Of a stretch of 13,132 bases of DNA, positions 1 through 8,317 are shown one piece after another. Below the pieces are notes generated by a model. It saw nothing but the letters and a program-made list of their open reading frames with translations. It made no database searches and had not been told where the DNA came from. The stretch is from Bacteroidota bacterium (lineage in GTDB: Bacteria > Bacteroidota > Bacteroidia > Cytophagales > Cyclobacteriaceae): contig QGUY01000096.1 of assembly GCA_003242315.1 (NCBI GenBank), positions 1 to 13,132 on the forward strand, in the 5' to 3' direction. The position numbers and the translations under genes are program-made. The stretch's first letter is position 1. Each line of letters opens with the position of its first letter.

Positions 1-126
1 GTGTATGCGGGTGAGGGTATCGAGGGTTGGTGTCCGGTCTCCGGAATAATGTATGCGTGCGAAGTACGCGTCAAGGTCTACGCCTCGAACGTCGGTGTCG
101 TATCGCTGTGCTGTTGTCGTCGCCAT
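1..126 (-). CDS. Arylamine N-acetyltransferase, N-terminal fragment (cut by window edge)
   Basis: The first 42 codons are present, starting at the ATG whose complement lies at 124-126, and the frame is open to the left edge. The peptide has VDLDAYFARIHYSGDRTPTL at residues 16-35, then DTLTRIH. This is close to the usual opening of arylamine N-acetyltransferases, where an LDxxAYxxRIgYxG block is followed by a proline, TLxTLxxLH and then the region holding the catalytic cysteine. Known family members are cytoplasmic enzymes that move an acetyl group from acetyl-CoA to arylamines, hydrazines or similar xenobiotics, or act as amide synthases in natural-product pathways. The Cys-His-Asp triad lies beyond the edge, so activity cannot be judged. 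It is co-directional with the dipeptidase gene upstream, 89 bases away. The family call rests only on this short N-terminal block. Confidence 0.72.
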   Translation of the reverse strand, partial: MATTTAQRYDTDVRGVDLDAYFARIHYSGDRTPTLDTLTRIH

Positions 127-132
127 GACAGT

Positions 133-144
133 ACCAATTTTGGT
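133..144. promoter_or_regulatory. Short dyad just upstream of the N-acetyltransferase start
   Basis: ACCAATTTTGGT is an inverted repeat with 5-base arms (ACCAA / TTGGT) around two bases. It lies 7 bases upstream of the ATG of the minus-strand acetyltransferase gene. Its size and place would suit a repressor operator, but an A/T-rich 12-base dyad can arise by chance, and no regulator gene is adjacent. The rest of 127-215 shows no gene; it holds a plus-strand T-run at about 195-208 without a convincing stem. Confidence 0.2.
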
Positions 145-215
145 TAATGGCTAAACGGTTTCCACAGCCCTAAGGATGCTGCGCAAGGCGGAACTTTTTT
201 TGATTTTTAGCGCAC

Positions 216-1574
216 CTATTCCGCGTAGTGCTTATGGAACGCTACGATGGTTTCGATACCCATTCTGAAATTCTTGACGCCGAAATGTTCATTCGGCGCG
301 TGGATCGCGTCGCTGTCCAGTCCAAAGCCCATAAGCACGGTATCCAGATTCAATTCTTTTTTGAACAACGCGACGATCGGAATGCTTCCACCGTCGCGGG
401 TGGGAATGGGTCGCTTACCCCAAACAGATTCAAATGCTTTAGCGGCAGCCGCGAAAGCTTTCCCTTCGGTAGGCGTAACAGCAGGTTCACCTCCGTGGTG
501 TGCAATGACATTGACGCTTACCGTTGGCGGTGCGATGGCTTTTATGTGTTTGGTAAACAGTTTAGAGATTTCCTCACTCGACTGGTTAGGAACAAGTCGC
601 ATTGAAATCTTCGCGTGCGCTTTGGACGGCAACACCGTCTTGGCGCCTTCACCGGTATAGCCACCCCAAATTCCGTTCACATCGAGAGTCGGGCGTATGC
701 CGGTGCGTTCCAGTGTCGTATATCCTTCTTCGCCCCATATTTCGTTGATCTGTAAGTCGCGTTTGTAGGTCTCGAGACTGAACGGTGCCCGGTTGAGTGC
801 TTCGCGTTCTGCGGGCTTCAGTTCTACTACCTTGTCGTAAAATCCCGGGATGGTTATGCGACCCTTGTCGTCATGAAGTGACGCGATCATACGGCAAAGG
901 ACGTTAACCGGGTTAGCTATGGCGCCACCATAGACGCCCGAGTGCAGGTCGCGGTTAGGCCCGGTGACTTCCACTTCCATGTAGCTGAGTCCACGGAGTC
1001 CGACGGTTATTGAAGGGTGATCCAGCGAGATCATCGCTGTGTCGGAAATGAGGATGATATCCGCCTTGAGCTTTTCCTTGTTGTCACGTACGAAGGATGC
1101 AAGGTTTTCTGAGCCAACTTCTTCCTCACCCTCTACCATGAACTTTACGTTGCACGAGAGGCGATTAAGTCTGCTCATAGTTTCGAAAGCCTTGACGTGC
1201 ATGTATACCTGGCCCTTGTCGTCACATGCGCCCCGGGCAAATATCTTTCCGTCTCTGACTTGCGGTTCAAAGGGTGGGGATATCCACAAATCCAGGGGGT
1301 CGGGTGGTTGAACGTCGTAGTGCCCGTACACCAGTATCGTTGGTGCGGAGGGATTCACCTTCTTCTCGGCGTACACGATGGGATGTCCACCCGTTTCGCA
1401 CAATTCTGCGTGATCGACGCCAATTTCCTGGAACTTTGCCTTCAGGAATTCCGCAGCCTTGCGGACATCCTGTTTATACCTGCTGTCGGCACTTACGGAA
1501 GGGATTCTCAGCCATTCGAACAATTCATCCTGGAACCGTTGGATATTGGAGTCGATGTATTCCTTGACCATCAT
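216..1574 (-). CDS. M20-family metallodipeptidase
   Basis: This is a di-zinc peptidase of the M20 family (CNDP-like dipeptidase branch), expected to cleave dipeptides or release terminal residues from short peptides in the cytoplasm. With the ATG at 1574 it is 452 residues, a normal length. Metal and catalytic residues are in the family order: GHYDVQP (His85, Asp87), DDKG (first Asp, 118), EGEEEVGS (general-base Glu150, metal Glu151), ISDT (Asp178), DLHSG (His211, in the lid domain that mediates dimers), and DAIHAPNEH (His425). No signal peptide is seen. The frame extends upstream to a TTG at 1622, but the extra 16 residues look unlike the family, and the peptide from ATG 1574 (MMVKEYIDSNIQRFQDELFE) matches the usual N-terminal helix. 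A second ATG follows at 1571 and could be used instead. It lies 71 bases after the giant secreted-protein gene and may be cotranscribed with it. Substrate specificity cannot be read from the sequence. Confidence 0.92.
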   Translation of the reverse strand: MMVKEYIDSNIQRFQDELFEWLRIPSVSADSRYKQDVRKAAEFLKAKFQEIGVDHAELCETGGHPIVYAEKKVNPSAPTILVYGHYDVQPPDPLDLWISPPFEPQVRDGKIFARGACDDKGQVYMHVKAFETMSRLNRLSCNVKFMVEGEEEVGSENLASFVRDNKEKLKADIILISDTAMISLDHPSITVGLRGLSYMEVEVTGPNRDLHSGVYGGAIANPVNVLCRMIASLHDDKGRITIPGFYDKVVELKPAEREALNRAPFSLETYKRDLQINEIWGEEGYTTLERTGIRPTLDVNGIWGGYTGEGAKTVLPSKAHAKISMRLVPNQSSEEISKLFTKHIKAIAPPTVSVNVIAHHGGEPAVTPTEGKAFAAAAKAFESVWGKRPIPTRDGGSIPIVALFKKELNLDTVLMGFGLDSDAIHAPNEHFGVKNFRMGIETIVAFHKHYAE

Positions 1575-1645
1575 TAACACATTTTGATGGCGCAAATTAC
1601 TTCTAATGTAAACGGCAGGCAAAGGGATTTGCCTAAACGTTCACG

Positions 1646-4600
1646 TCAGAAGCCATCGTCCTCCAGGTCTTGATCCTTCTTCTCCTGATCGGATTGTGCA
1701 GGGAGCGGTTGGCCGATCGGTGTCACAGGATCTGAAGATGGCGTTACCATCGATTGGCTGTTCAGACTGTAAGGTGATTCGATACCGTAGTAGTCCTTGC
1801 GGAAGCGATTAATAAACGCAACGGTTTCTTCGTCACTGCCCGGCACAAAGGCTACCTCGCCGATCTTCGTTTTTCCAGCGTTGGTGCGCTTCAGGATGAT
1901 GTTATTGAATTCGTTGCTTGCTGCATGAACCAGCACGCGGCTGCCTTCAAAGCCGATGTAGTACCACACATCGCCGGAAGCCTTAAAGAAGAGGTTTAGC
2001 GTTTCCACACCATCCTCGTCGCGCTTGATTTCGAGAAACCCTTCAAATGCCCCGTTGATGTCTTTGTTGAGGATGTTGGAAATTCCAATGGTTCCCTCCG
2101 AATAGAACGCCTTGTGTTTCTCCGACCATTTGAGGTTGACGTTCGAGATGACGAGAGGCTTCATCAGCGGTTGTATCGTTGCCAGAGATACATATCCCTC
2201 CAGGCTTCTCTGCTCGTAGTCGCGGGTGATTCGCTCGCCCACAATGTTGGCCATCTTGTAAAGCAACTCTGTTTGATCTCCCAAGCCTTCATCAGCGCCC
2301 TGGGTTGCGACTACATCCTGAATCTCCTTTGCCATCACATCGAAGGCTTGCGTCGGAATGTTTGAATCCAGGACCATGAATGTATTCATCCGGATTTCAT
2401 TGGAAGCCATGCTGCCGGAGCCGAGAACAGAGGCTCTGACGCTAAAGCCATTGTTACTGCGAACGAGATTCACCGGACCTTCAAACCGGATGTGCTGGTT
2501 CTCGTCATTGTATGCGAATACTTTCCCTTCAAGCTTTTCGCCGCTGGCCTTGCCCGGGTCTTCTATTTTGTACTCTCTAGTTTCTGTGTCGTAAAAGAGC
2601 TTTCCGGACGGTGTGAACAGGCTCTCATCACCATCGTTCTTCTTGTCGTTGAGGAATGTTATGTAGAGGCTGTTGTCCATCCCGAAGTTCAGCCCTGCTT
2701 CGACCTTCTCACCCTGATCGTTAACAGCGTTGTCAAAGTCGATCATGACATCCGTTTCGTCACCGGTTTGAGAATATGCGATCCAGCCCTTGTAACCCTC
2801 AATGTTCTTGATGTCGAGTTTTACATAGCCGTCGAGTTGAAGGGCTGGTCTGCGGGCGTACATGGTCATATCGCCTTTATAGAACATACCGGCGCCAAGA
2901 ACAAGCTTATCTTCTTCGCGAACGGAACCCCGCGCTACTGTTTGCATCGCGCCCGGCTCGTAGTTCCTTGAGCGCCGGGAAGCAACGACTTCTTCCACAG
3001 GTTCAAGGTGGAAGTCTGTCATCTTGATGGCGAACGTATCCTTCAGGGCGTTGACATACTGATAGGTCGCATAACCGGTAAACTCTTTCCGGGAAATGAT
3101 GTCCACTACGCCTTCGGTAAGGCGGTGATAAGCGTTCAGTGTATCCAGGACGATCGTTGTGTTCTTAAGCGTACCGATTTTGGCATTCTCAAGAATCAAT
3201 ACTTCATTGTTTTCCGGCGTGATCATCGCATCCGCCACGATGATATATGGAATACCGCTCACTTTCAGTTGTTGTGTCGTCAGATCATACTCAGCGCTCT
3301 CAGCATTGAAAGCCAGTGAGTCGAGCTCTTTGCGCGTCGTGTAGAAGTACGAGTTTTCAAGAGGCACATTGGGGCTCTTGCTCATCACGATCTTCTTCGT
3401 ATCGAAATTGTAGCGTGCGTTTGGAATGGAAGTCTTCACCTGGGCATAAGGGAAGTTGATTGCCGCGACCCCTTCGACTTCCGGGCTAATGTCCGCATAG
3501 TTCTGCTCAAGGTTGAAGTTCAGCCGAACATCGTTTCCGAAAATCAATGGCTTGCGCGGGTCGTTACTGTTCACCTTGAACTTTGCGTTCCGCGCGGAAA
3601 ACGCATCGCCCGTAAAGGTCATGTTCATGGAAAGGAGCTCGCTGCCGCGCGTATCGAGTTTTCCCTTACCCGTGACACCCTCGGATGAAATTACGAGTTG
3701 ACCGTTAAGTGTTGCCGTACTGTCGTACATGTTGAACGGCGACTTCAGGTTCTTTATGCGCATCTCGTCCGACTTCGGATACCACTTCATTTCAAAGTCG
3801 GCAAGAGATGCTTGCGGAAAGCTTACGGCTCCAAATTGCTTGCCGTCAATCCGTGCGCGGTTTCCGGTTGCAATTACCGAGTCAGGATAAAAGAGAAAAT
3901 CAGGTGAATAGATACGGGCCGCCAAATAGGTGATGCTTCCTGAACCGCGAATTCCCCGGTTGGTCAGGGATATGTTCCCATTCAGTCGTCCTTCTCCTTT
4001 GAAGAGCTGATAACCTGACTCGGGAACGTTATGCTCAAAGCCCAGCGACTTGTCTGGCATGGATCGCAGTTTCTCCTTGAAGCTGGGGAACATGCCACTG
4101 GACACGAATGTCCCTTCAAAGTTGATGGCAGAAGGGTCGGTATCGTTCAAGCTGTCCAGGTCGAACGGCGGAACGGCAAAGAAAATGGAGCGGTCGTATA
4201 CGCCACCGAGAACCTCGGGACGATCGAAGTAGATGACGCCACCTGTTTCGGCATCAAGACGGGGATAGGTCGGTAATTTTTGTTTACCCGACTTGTTGTT
4301 CGCTTTGCTAATGTAAAGCGTACCTGACGACTGCGACGCGTTGCCGAGCCCACCTTCAGACGCCACGGTTGAATCGGCACCTACAAGGGAGTTGTTAACC
4401 TTCCTGCGGATGTTTTGTCCCTTGGAATTACGTTCGGTGACAAAGAAGTTGATGGAGTCGATGTGTGTGAGGCGGATGAAAAAGCTGTCGTACTTCAGCG
4501 TGAATCCTTTTCCGCTGATCTCATAGTTACCCGCGTTGATAGTTCCGTCGAACTTGATGTCACGGTTCTGAAGGATGGTAATGATGCTGCTATCCGGCTT

Positions 4601-6499
4601 AATTCTAACGTTAAGCGAGTCGCTTACGCTGAATTCCTCCACGCCCCGCACTGTCATGTATCCCTTCGGAATGTTAATCGTGGCATTCGGAAGGCTGTCG
4701 ATGACGGAATGAATTTTCAGGTTGTCGTAATCGGATTCGCCTTTGAACGAACGATAGAGTTCAACGGCTTTTTCGTGAACAATAACTTTGTCGTTGCGGG
4801 CGTCGTAGGACACCATACCTTTTTGCGCGAGGAACTTTATCGCTTGTTGAATCTCAGCAATGTCTTTCTTTGCATAGATGGCGAGGTCGCCGGTGTAGAA
4901 TTCACGTGTTCGATTTTTCAGGCAGTAGCCAACGGTCAATACGAGGGGATGGAAGCTAAATCCCTGGCCGTTAAGCACGCGGAAGTCTTCGGGATCGTAA
5001 AAGTCGACCGACTCTATGATCATCGGAACGGTGCGTCGACCTCCGTCGGTGAAAATGTTGATGCTGTCTGACTTGAGGTCCCATCGCAAAATATCCGCGC
5101 TGAAATCGACGGCGAAGTACGGCGCCGAATAGGGCGTGTGGTGCATAGACCCTTTGTTATGAAGTACGGTCAGCATTCGCTTTCCGTAGTCGTATCTTAT
5201 CCGGACGTTAGGGTGCGATAGCGTGTCATTTCCCTGGTGAATGCGGAGCCGTGTTTTCTCAGCGCGTATTGTTGAGTCTTGAAACACGAACTCGGGTGAG
5301 CGTGCTGTGAATTTGCGACTGCCCTCGACGGTCACTTCAATCGTGGACAGGTCGCCTGAGACCGACTGGCTTGAAATCGCACGTCCTGTAAGCGCAAATC
5401 CGCCCCTGTATTTTACGGTTTCGTCGCCGAATCCCTGGATGTCGAGGTTGCTCTGATAAGACTTGAACCGTGGCCATGATGCCCAAACCAAATCCGGACG
5501 AGGCTCGCTGCGAAAAGCAAACGAACCCTGGATGGCGCCGGGCGTGCGGCCCACATAGGTGAGTTTAGCCATTTCAGCCGTGAATGCCGGCTTGTTGACG
5601 CTGAAGTTGTAATCCTCAAAATCGCAGTATACCGAGTCAGGACTCAGTCCGGCCGGAGTCCAGTCGAATCTACCCTGGTTGCCGGCGAACACGCCTTGCA
5701 GGATATCAAAGTCGCCCTTCGTATTGCGCAGAAAAACGGAGTCACTACGCGTAACAAAGTTCAGCGTAAGCGCCTCGAAGTGGATGACGGGACCTTCAAT
5801 GACGGGTGGTGGAGGCGGTATATACCAACTCGGCATACCATCGCTTGTTTCCGATGATGCTGTCTCTTCCCAATCAACAGGTGTATCGTCCCAGGTGTCG
5901 CTTACAGGTTCGTCTTCCCAAAGCCCTCCTGATGTTGAATCGTCGCCGTCCTGCGCGGCGTCATCCCATGTGTCTTCCTGTTGAACTGTCTCTTCCAAGA
6001 TCGTTTCCGGAACGATGAAATCGAAGCGATACTGATCGTCCCGCGCATAAAGGCGATAGGTTCTTTCGTAGTGAAGCGCGTGGTGCGCGAAAAACGTGCG
6101 GCTTACCTCAAAGAATCGATTTGCGGTCTTGGGTTCATACACTTCGATGACCTGCCCCGCCACGGTGAGGTACTGCGTAAGCGTGGCGGGACTCGCGCGC
6201 TCGTCGTTTACGGCATGGGCTACCGCCGCGAGGTAGTTGAGGATGTGGGGATTGAGCGAATACTTGCGGGAACGCATCTTCGATACCTGCCTGCGGACCA
6301 GGTCCTGCTGGTCAGGAGTCAGCGACGCCCAGGCTCTGGTAAACAAAGGAGCGACTGCCAGGGCCTGAGCGCCCCGCGTCTTTTCCAATGCAACCTGAAT
6401 GCTGTCAGCAAAGCCCACCGGAACTGTCCCGGCACTATCCTGCGGGTAAACCAGGGAAACGGTTGCCAGGACCAGTATGGAGGTCAAAAAGTACTTCAC
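1646..6499 (-). CDS. Giant secreted beta-rich protein of unknown function (1,617 aa)
   Basis: I do not recognise a named function. Residues 1-20 form a Sec signal peptide (Lys2, hydrophobic core FLTSILVLATVSLVYP, probable cleavage near residue 20), with no lipobox cysteine. Residues 35-165 look alpha-helical. Residues 171-222 are acidic with four spaced tryptophans (DTWDD at 176 and again at 201), followed by a six-proline run at 228-233. From about 237 to 1380 there are alternating short polar and hydrophobic strands, many built as GxGxL or LNGxL turns, suggesting an extended beta fold. Two related units stand out at 830-884 and 923-976. A segment at 1065-1120 (YDLTTQQLKVSGIPYIIVAD and on) recalls large uncharacterised Bacteroidota proteins I have seen, and loosely the LptA/OstA type of strand repeat. 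The C-terminus (1575-1617) is polar and does not look like a type IX sorting domain. The start is GTG: an in-frame TGA lies 12 bases upstream, and the signal peptide follows directly. It probably acts in the periplasm or at the outer membrane. Confidence 0.85.
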   Translation of the reverse strand: MKYFLTSILVLATVSLVYPQDSAGTVPVGFADSIQVALEKTRGAQALAVAPLFTRAWASLTPDQQDLVRRQVSKMRSRKYSLNPHILNYLAAVAHAVNDERASPATLTQYLTVAGQVIEVYEPKTANRFFEVSRTFFAHHALHYERTYRLYARDDQYRFDFIVPETILEETVQQEDTWDDAAQDGDDSTSGGLWEDEPVSDTWDDTPVDWEETASSETSDGMPSWYIPPPPPVIEGPVIHFEALTLNFVTRSDSVFLRNTKGDFDILQGVFAGNQGRFDWTPAGLSPDSVYCDFEDYNFSVNKPAFTAEMAKLTYVGRTPGAIQGSFAFRSEPRPDLVWASWPRFKSYQSNLDIQGFGDETVKYRGGFALTGRAISSQSVSGDLSTIEVTVEGSRKFTARSPEFVFQDSTIRAEKTRLRIHQGNDTLSHPNVRIRYDYGKRMLTVLHNKGSMHHTPYSAPYFAVDFSADILRWDLKSDSINIFTDGGRRTVPMIIESVDFYDPEDFRVLNGQGFSFHPLVLTVGYCLKNRTREFYTGDLAIYAKKDIAEIQQAIKFLAQKGMVSYDARNDKVIVHEKAVELYRSFKGESDYDNLKIHSVIDSLPNATINIPKGYMTVRGVEEFSVSDSLNVRIKPDSSIITILQNRDIKFDGTINAGNYEISGKGFTLKYDSFFIRLTHIDSINFFVTERNSKGQNIRRKVNNSLVGADSTVASEGGLGNASQSSGTLYISKANNKSGKQKLPTYPRLDAETGGVIYFDRPEVLGGVYDRSIFFAVPPFDLDSLNDTDPSAINFEGTFVSSGMFPSFKEKLRSMPDKSLGFEHNVPESGYQLFKGEGRLNGNISLTNRGIRGSGSITYLAARIYSPDFLFYPDSVIATGNRARIDGKQFGAVSFPQASLADFEMKWYPKSDEMRIKNLKSPFNMYDSTATLNGQLVISSEGVTGKGKLDTRGSELLSMNMTFTGDAFSARNAKFKVNSNDPRKPLIFGNDVRLNFNLEQNYADISPEVEGVAAINFPYAQVKTSIPNARYNFDTKKIVMSKSPNVPLENSYFYTTRKELDSLAFNAESAEYDLTTQQLKVSGIPYIIVADAMITPENNEVLILENAKIGTLKNTTIVLDTLNAYHRLTEGVVDIISRKEFTGYATYQYVNALKDTFAIKMTDFHLEPVEEVVASRRSRNYEPGAMQTVARGSVREEDKLVLGAGMFYKGDMTMYARRPALQLDGYVKLDIKNIEGYKGWIAYSQTGDETDVMIDFDNAVNDQGEKVEAGLNFGMDNSLYITFLNDKKNDGDESLFTPSGKLFYDTETREYKIEDPGKASGEKLEGKVFAYNDENQHIRFEGPVNLVRSNNGFSVRASVLGSGSMASNEIRMNTFMVLDSNIPTQAFDVMAKEIQDVVATQGADEGLGDQTELLYKMANIVGERITRDYEQRSLEGYVSLATIQPLMKPLVISNVNLKWSEKHKAFYSEGTIGISNILNKDINGAFEGFLEIKRDEDGVETLNLFFKASGDVWYYIGFEGSRVLVHAASNEFNNIILKRTNAGKTKIGEVAFVPGSDEETVAFINRFRKDYYGIESPYSLNSQSMVTPSSDPVTPIGQPLPAQSDQEKKDQDLEDDGF

Positions 6500-6663
6500 G
6501 AAGTAAAACCCTCAAATTCGTAAATATTGCCCAAAATAGCCACACGCATGCCATCAGTAACAACGTAAAGCAGAGCCTCGTTAGTTTTTGACGAACTTCA
6601 AATGATTTTTGCGTTGAAAAGGGCAATTCTGAACTCAAGGAAACGCATTTTGACAGTTTGGGC

Positions 6664-7494
6664 TCATTTCTGGAGCACGAGAGAAGCCCAGGAATCCTCT
6701 TCAAACCGATGTAAGAAAACCAGGTTATAACGCGCAGATTGTGCCAGGATGTCAGGCACATCGGAGTCGTAAAATCCGCTCAAAAGGAGGCTTCCGCCCG
6801 TTCGGAGATGTCCGGCGTACCAGTCCATGTCGTCCAGCAGGACATTTTTATTGATATTAGCCAGGATGATGTCAAAGGGTTCCGCAAACTGCTGCCCCCG
6901 TGTTGTTCCCTTGTATAGACTGATGTTGCCACAATCGTTGAGGCGGGCGTTCTCCCCCCCATTGATCACACTCCATTCGTCCGGGTCGACAGCATGGATT
7001 TCAGAAGCGCCAAGCTTCGACGCCATAACGGAAAGGATAGCAGTACCACATCCGGCATCCAAAACCCGTTTGCCATGGTGATCGACGCCGAGCTGTGCCC
7101 GGATCATTAGCCGGGTTGTGGGATGATGCCCCGTACCGAATGACATTTTCGGTGTTATGATGATTTCGTAAGGAAAGTTACGTTCGGGCTTGTGAAAGGC
7201 CGCGCGGATCAGGCAGGTGTCGTCAATGACGACGGGTTCGTAGCTGCTCTCCCAGACTGCGTTCCAGTTGGTCTTCTCTACCTTATCGAAATTGAAAGTG
7301 AGATCTTGTGTGAGGCTTTGATAGCGATGGCGTATGTCTTCCACCGCCTTTGCATCATACTGTTCGCCATCGGCATAGCCCTCAAATCCATCGGGGATTT
7401 CGATGAAGGCATCAAAGCCGGCGTCCGCGAGCTCCGCCACCAGCATATCGGAAAGTTCGGCGGGACACTTTACGGTGATGCGGGTGTGGAACAT
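6664..7494 (-). CDS. prmA: Ribosomal protein L11 methyltransferase
   Basis: PrmA transfers methyl groups from S-adenosylmethionine to amino groups of ribosomal protein L11 in the cytoplasm. The 276-residue product has the family layout: an N-terminal L11-recognition domain (about residues 1-90) and a Rossmann methyltransferase domain. Visible motifs are MSFGTGHHPTT (117-127), typical of PrmA, then SAM-binding motif I VLDAGCGTAILS (144-155), the acidic ribose-binding position Asp170 in AVDPDEWS, and the post-motif NINKN (213-217), which stands where NxxNP is common. The start at 7494 lies inside the tpiA coding sequence, giving a 25-base overlap. It is preferred because the peptide FHTRITVKCP matches the first beta-strand of the family, and the next Met (residue 17) would remove it. 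The overlap suggests translational coupling to tpiA. The 164 bases downstream (6500-6663) hold no gene I can support. Confidence 0.94.
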   Translation of the reverse strand: MFHTRITVKCPAELSDMLVAELADAGFDAFIEIPDGFEGYADGEQYDAKAVEDIRHRYQSLTQDLTFNFDKVEKTNWNAVWESSYEPVVIDDTCLIRAAFHKPERNFPYEIIITPKMSFGTGHHPTTRLMIRAQLGVDHHGKRVLDAGCGTAILSVMASKLGASEIHAVDPDEWSVINGGENARLNDCGNISLYKGTTRGQQFAEPFDIILANINKNVLLDDMDWYAGHLRTGGSLLLSGFYDSDVPDILAQSARYNLVFLHRFEEDSWASLVLQK

Positions 7495-8249
7495 GCTTTT
7501 ATAATTTCCACGAACTCCCTCGACTTCAGCGAGGCGCCACCGACAAGCCCGCCGTCAACATCGGGGGAGGAAAACAGCTCACGGGCATTGGACGCGTTTA
7601 CGCTGCCGCCGTATAGAATGGTGATGTCTGATGCGGTTGCCTGGCCGTATTTTGCGGCAAGTTGGCTGCGTATGAAGGCGTGCATCTCCTGCGCCTGCGC
7701 TGACGTTGCTGTTTTTCCGGTACCGATTGCCCAGACAGGCTCGTAGGCAATGACGACCTTCTTGATTTGTGCTTCATCCAGGTGGTACAAGCTGGCTTCA
7801 ACTTGTTCACCCACCAGGTCCTGGTGACCTCCCTTTTCACGCACTTCAAGGGGCTCGCCACAGCAAAAGATGGGTGTAAGTCCTGAACGCAGAGCGATAT
7901 CCACCTTTGCAGCCAGAAGCTTTCCGTCTTCGCCGAAGTACTGGCGCCGCTCGCTGTGACCGATGATCACGTATTGTGCCTTAAGAGATGCAAGCATGAG
8001 CGCCGAAGTTTCTCCGGTGTATGCTCCCCATTCGTGTTGACTGCAGTTTTGAGCGCCAACGGCAATGCGGGAACCGTCACCAAGAACCCGGAGCACAGGT
8101 ACGAGATATGGGAAAGGAGTACACAGCACTATGGTCGTGTCACTGCGAACTTCATCCTTAACCATGCCGGCAATCTCGGAGGTGAGCGCTAGTGCCTCAT
8201 CGAGTGTCTTGTTCATTTTCCAGTTTCCGGCGACGATCTTCTTTCGCAT
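7470..8249 (-). CDS. tpiA: Triosephosphate isomerase
   Basis: TpiA interconverts dihydroxyacetone phosphate and glyceraldehyde 3-phosphate in glycolysis and gluconeogenesis, as a cytoplasmic dimer. The 259-residue length is normal. The catalytic set is complete: Asn9 and Lys11 in AGNWKMN, electrophile His98 in VIIGHSERRQYF, catalytic Glu170 in AYEPVWAIGTGKTAT (which also contains the mobile phosphate-gripping loop 6), and the phosphate-binding YGGSVN near 213-218, followed by DGGLVGGASL at 232-241. It starts at ATG 8249, and MRKKIVAGNWKMN is the standard N-terminus. It lies 68 bases downstream of the GldB-like gene, and its 3' end overlaps the prmA start by 25 bases. Nothing in the sequence suggests loss of function. 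Confidence 0.98.
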   Translation of the reverse strand: MRKKIVAGNWKMNKTLDEALALTSEIAGMVKDEVRSDTTIVLCTPFPYLVPVLRVLGDGSRIAVGAQNCSQHEWGAYTGETSALMLASLKAQYVIIGHSERRQYFGEDGKLLAAKVDIALRSGLTPIFCCGEPLEVREKGGHQDLVGEQVEASLYHLDEAQIKKVVIAYEPVWAIGTGKTATSAQAQEMHAFIRSQLAAKYGQATASDITILYGGSVNASNARELFSSPDVDGGLVGGASLKSREFVEIIKACSTPASP

Positions 8250-8317
8250 GGCAGTCAGGCGTTTTTTTGATTCGGCCGCTAAGTTAAGGAGAAAGTTGAA
8301 AGTCGGAAGGTCGCGGT

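Noticed and set aside
180..215. Possible terminator around the T-run between the dipeptidase and acetyltransferase genes
   Set aside because: The T-run is on the plus strand while the flanking genes are on the minus strand, and only a 4-base GCGC arm pair flanks it, so no believable terminator hairpin forms in the right orientation.
1575..1622. Upstream extension of the M20 dipeptidase to a TTG start
   Set aside because: The extra 16 residues do not resemble the family N-terminus, TTG is a rare start, and an ATG-ATG pair at 1574-1569 sits exactly where homologues begin.
4415..5071. 218-codon plus-strand open frame inside the giant-protein gene
   Set aside because: It is wholly antisense to a convincing coding frame, with low-complexity, non-family-like translation; long antisense frames are expected in a GC-balanced gene of this length.
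6575..6620. TTCAA/TTGAA inverted repeat in the prmA - giant-protein gap
   Set aside because: The stem is only 5 A/T-rich bases with a long loop; nothing separates it from chance.
6435..6761. Minus-strand open frame of 108 codons with a hydrophobic stretch across the prmA - giant-protein gap
   Set aside because: It overlaps the end of prmA and the signal-peptide region of the next gene in another frame. Its hydrophobic segment is short and lies in A/T-rich intergenic DNA, and it has no recognisable family or clear start signal.
7192..7746. 184-codon plus-strand open frame across prmA and tpiA
   Set aside because: It is antisense to two enzymes with complete catalytic motifs and shows no domain of its own.
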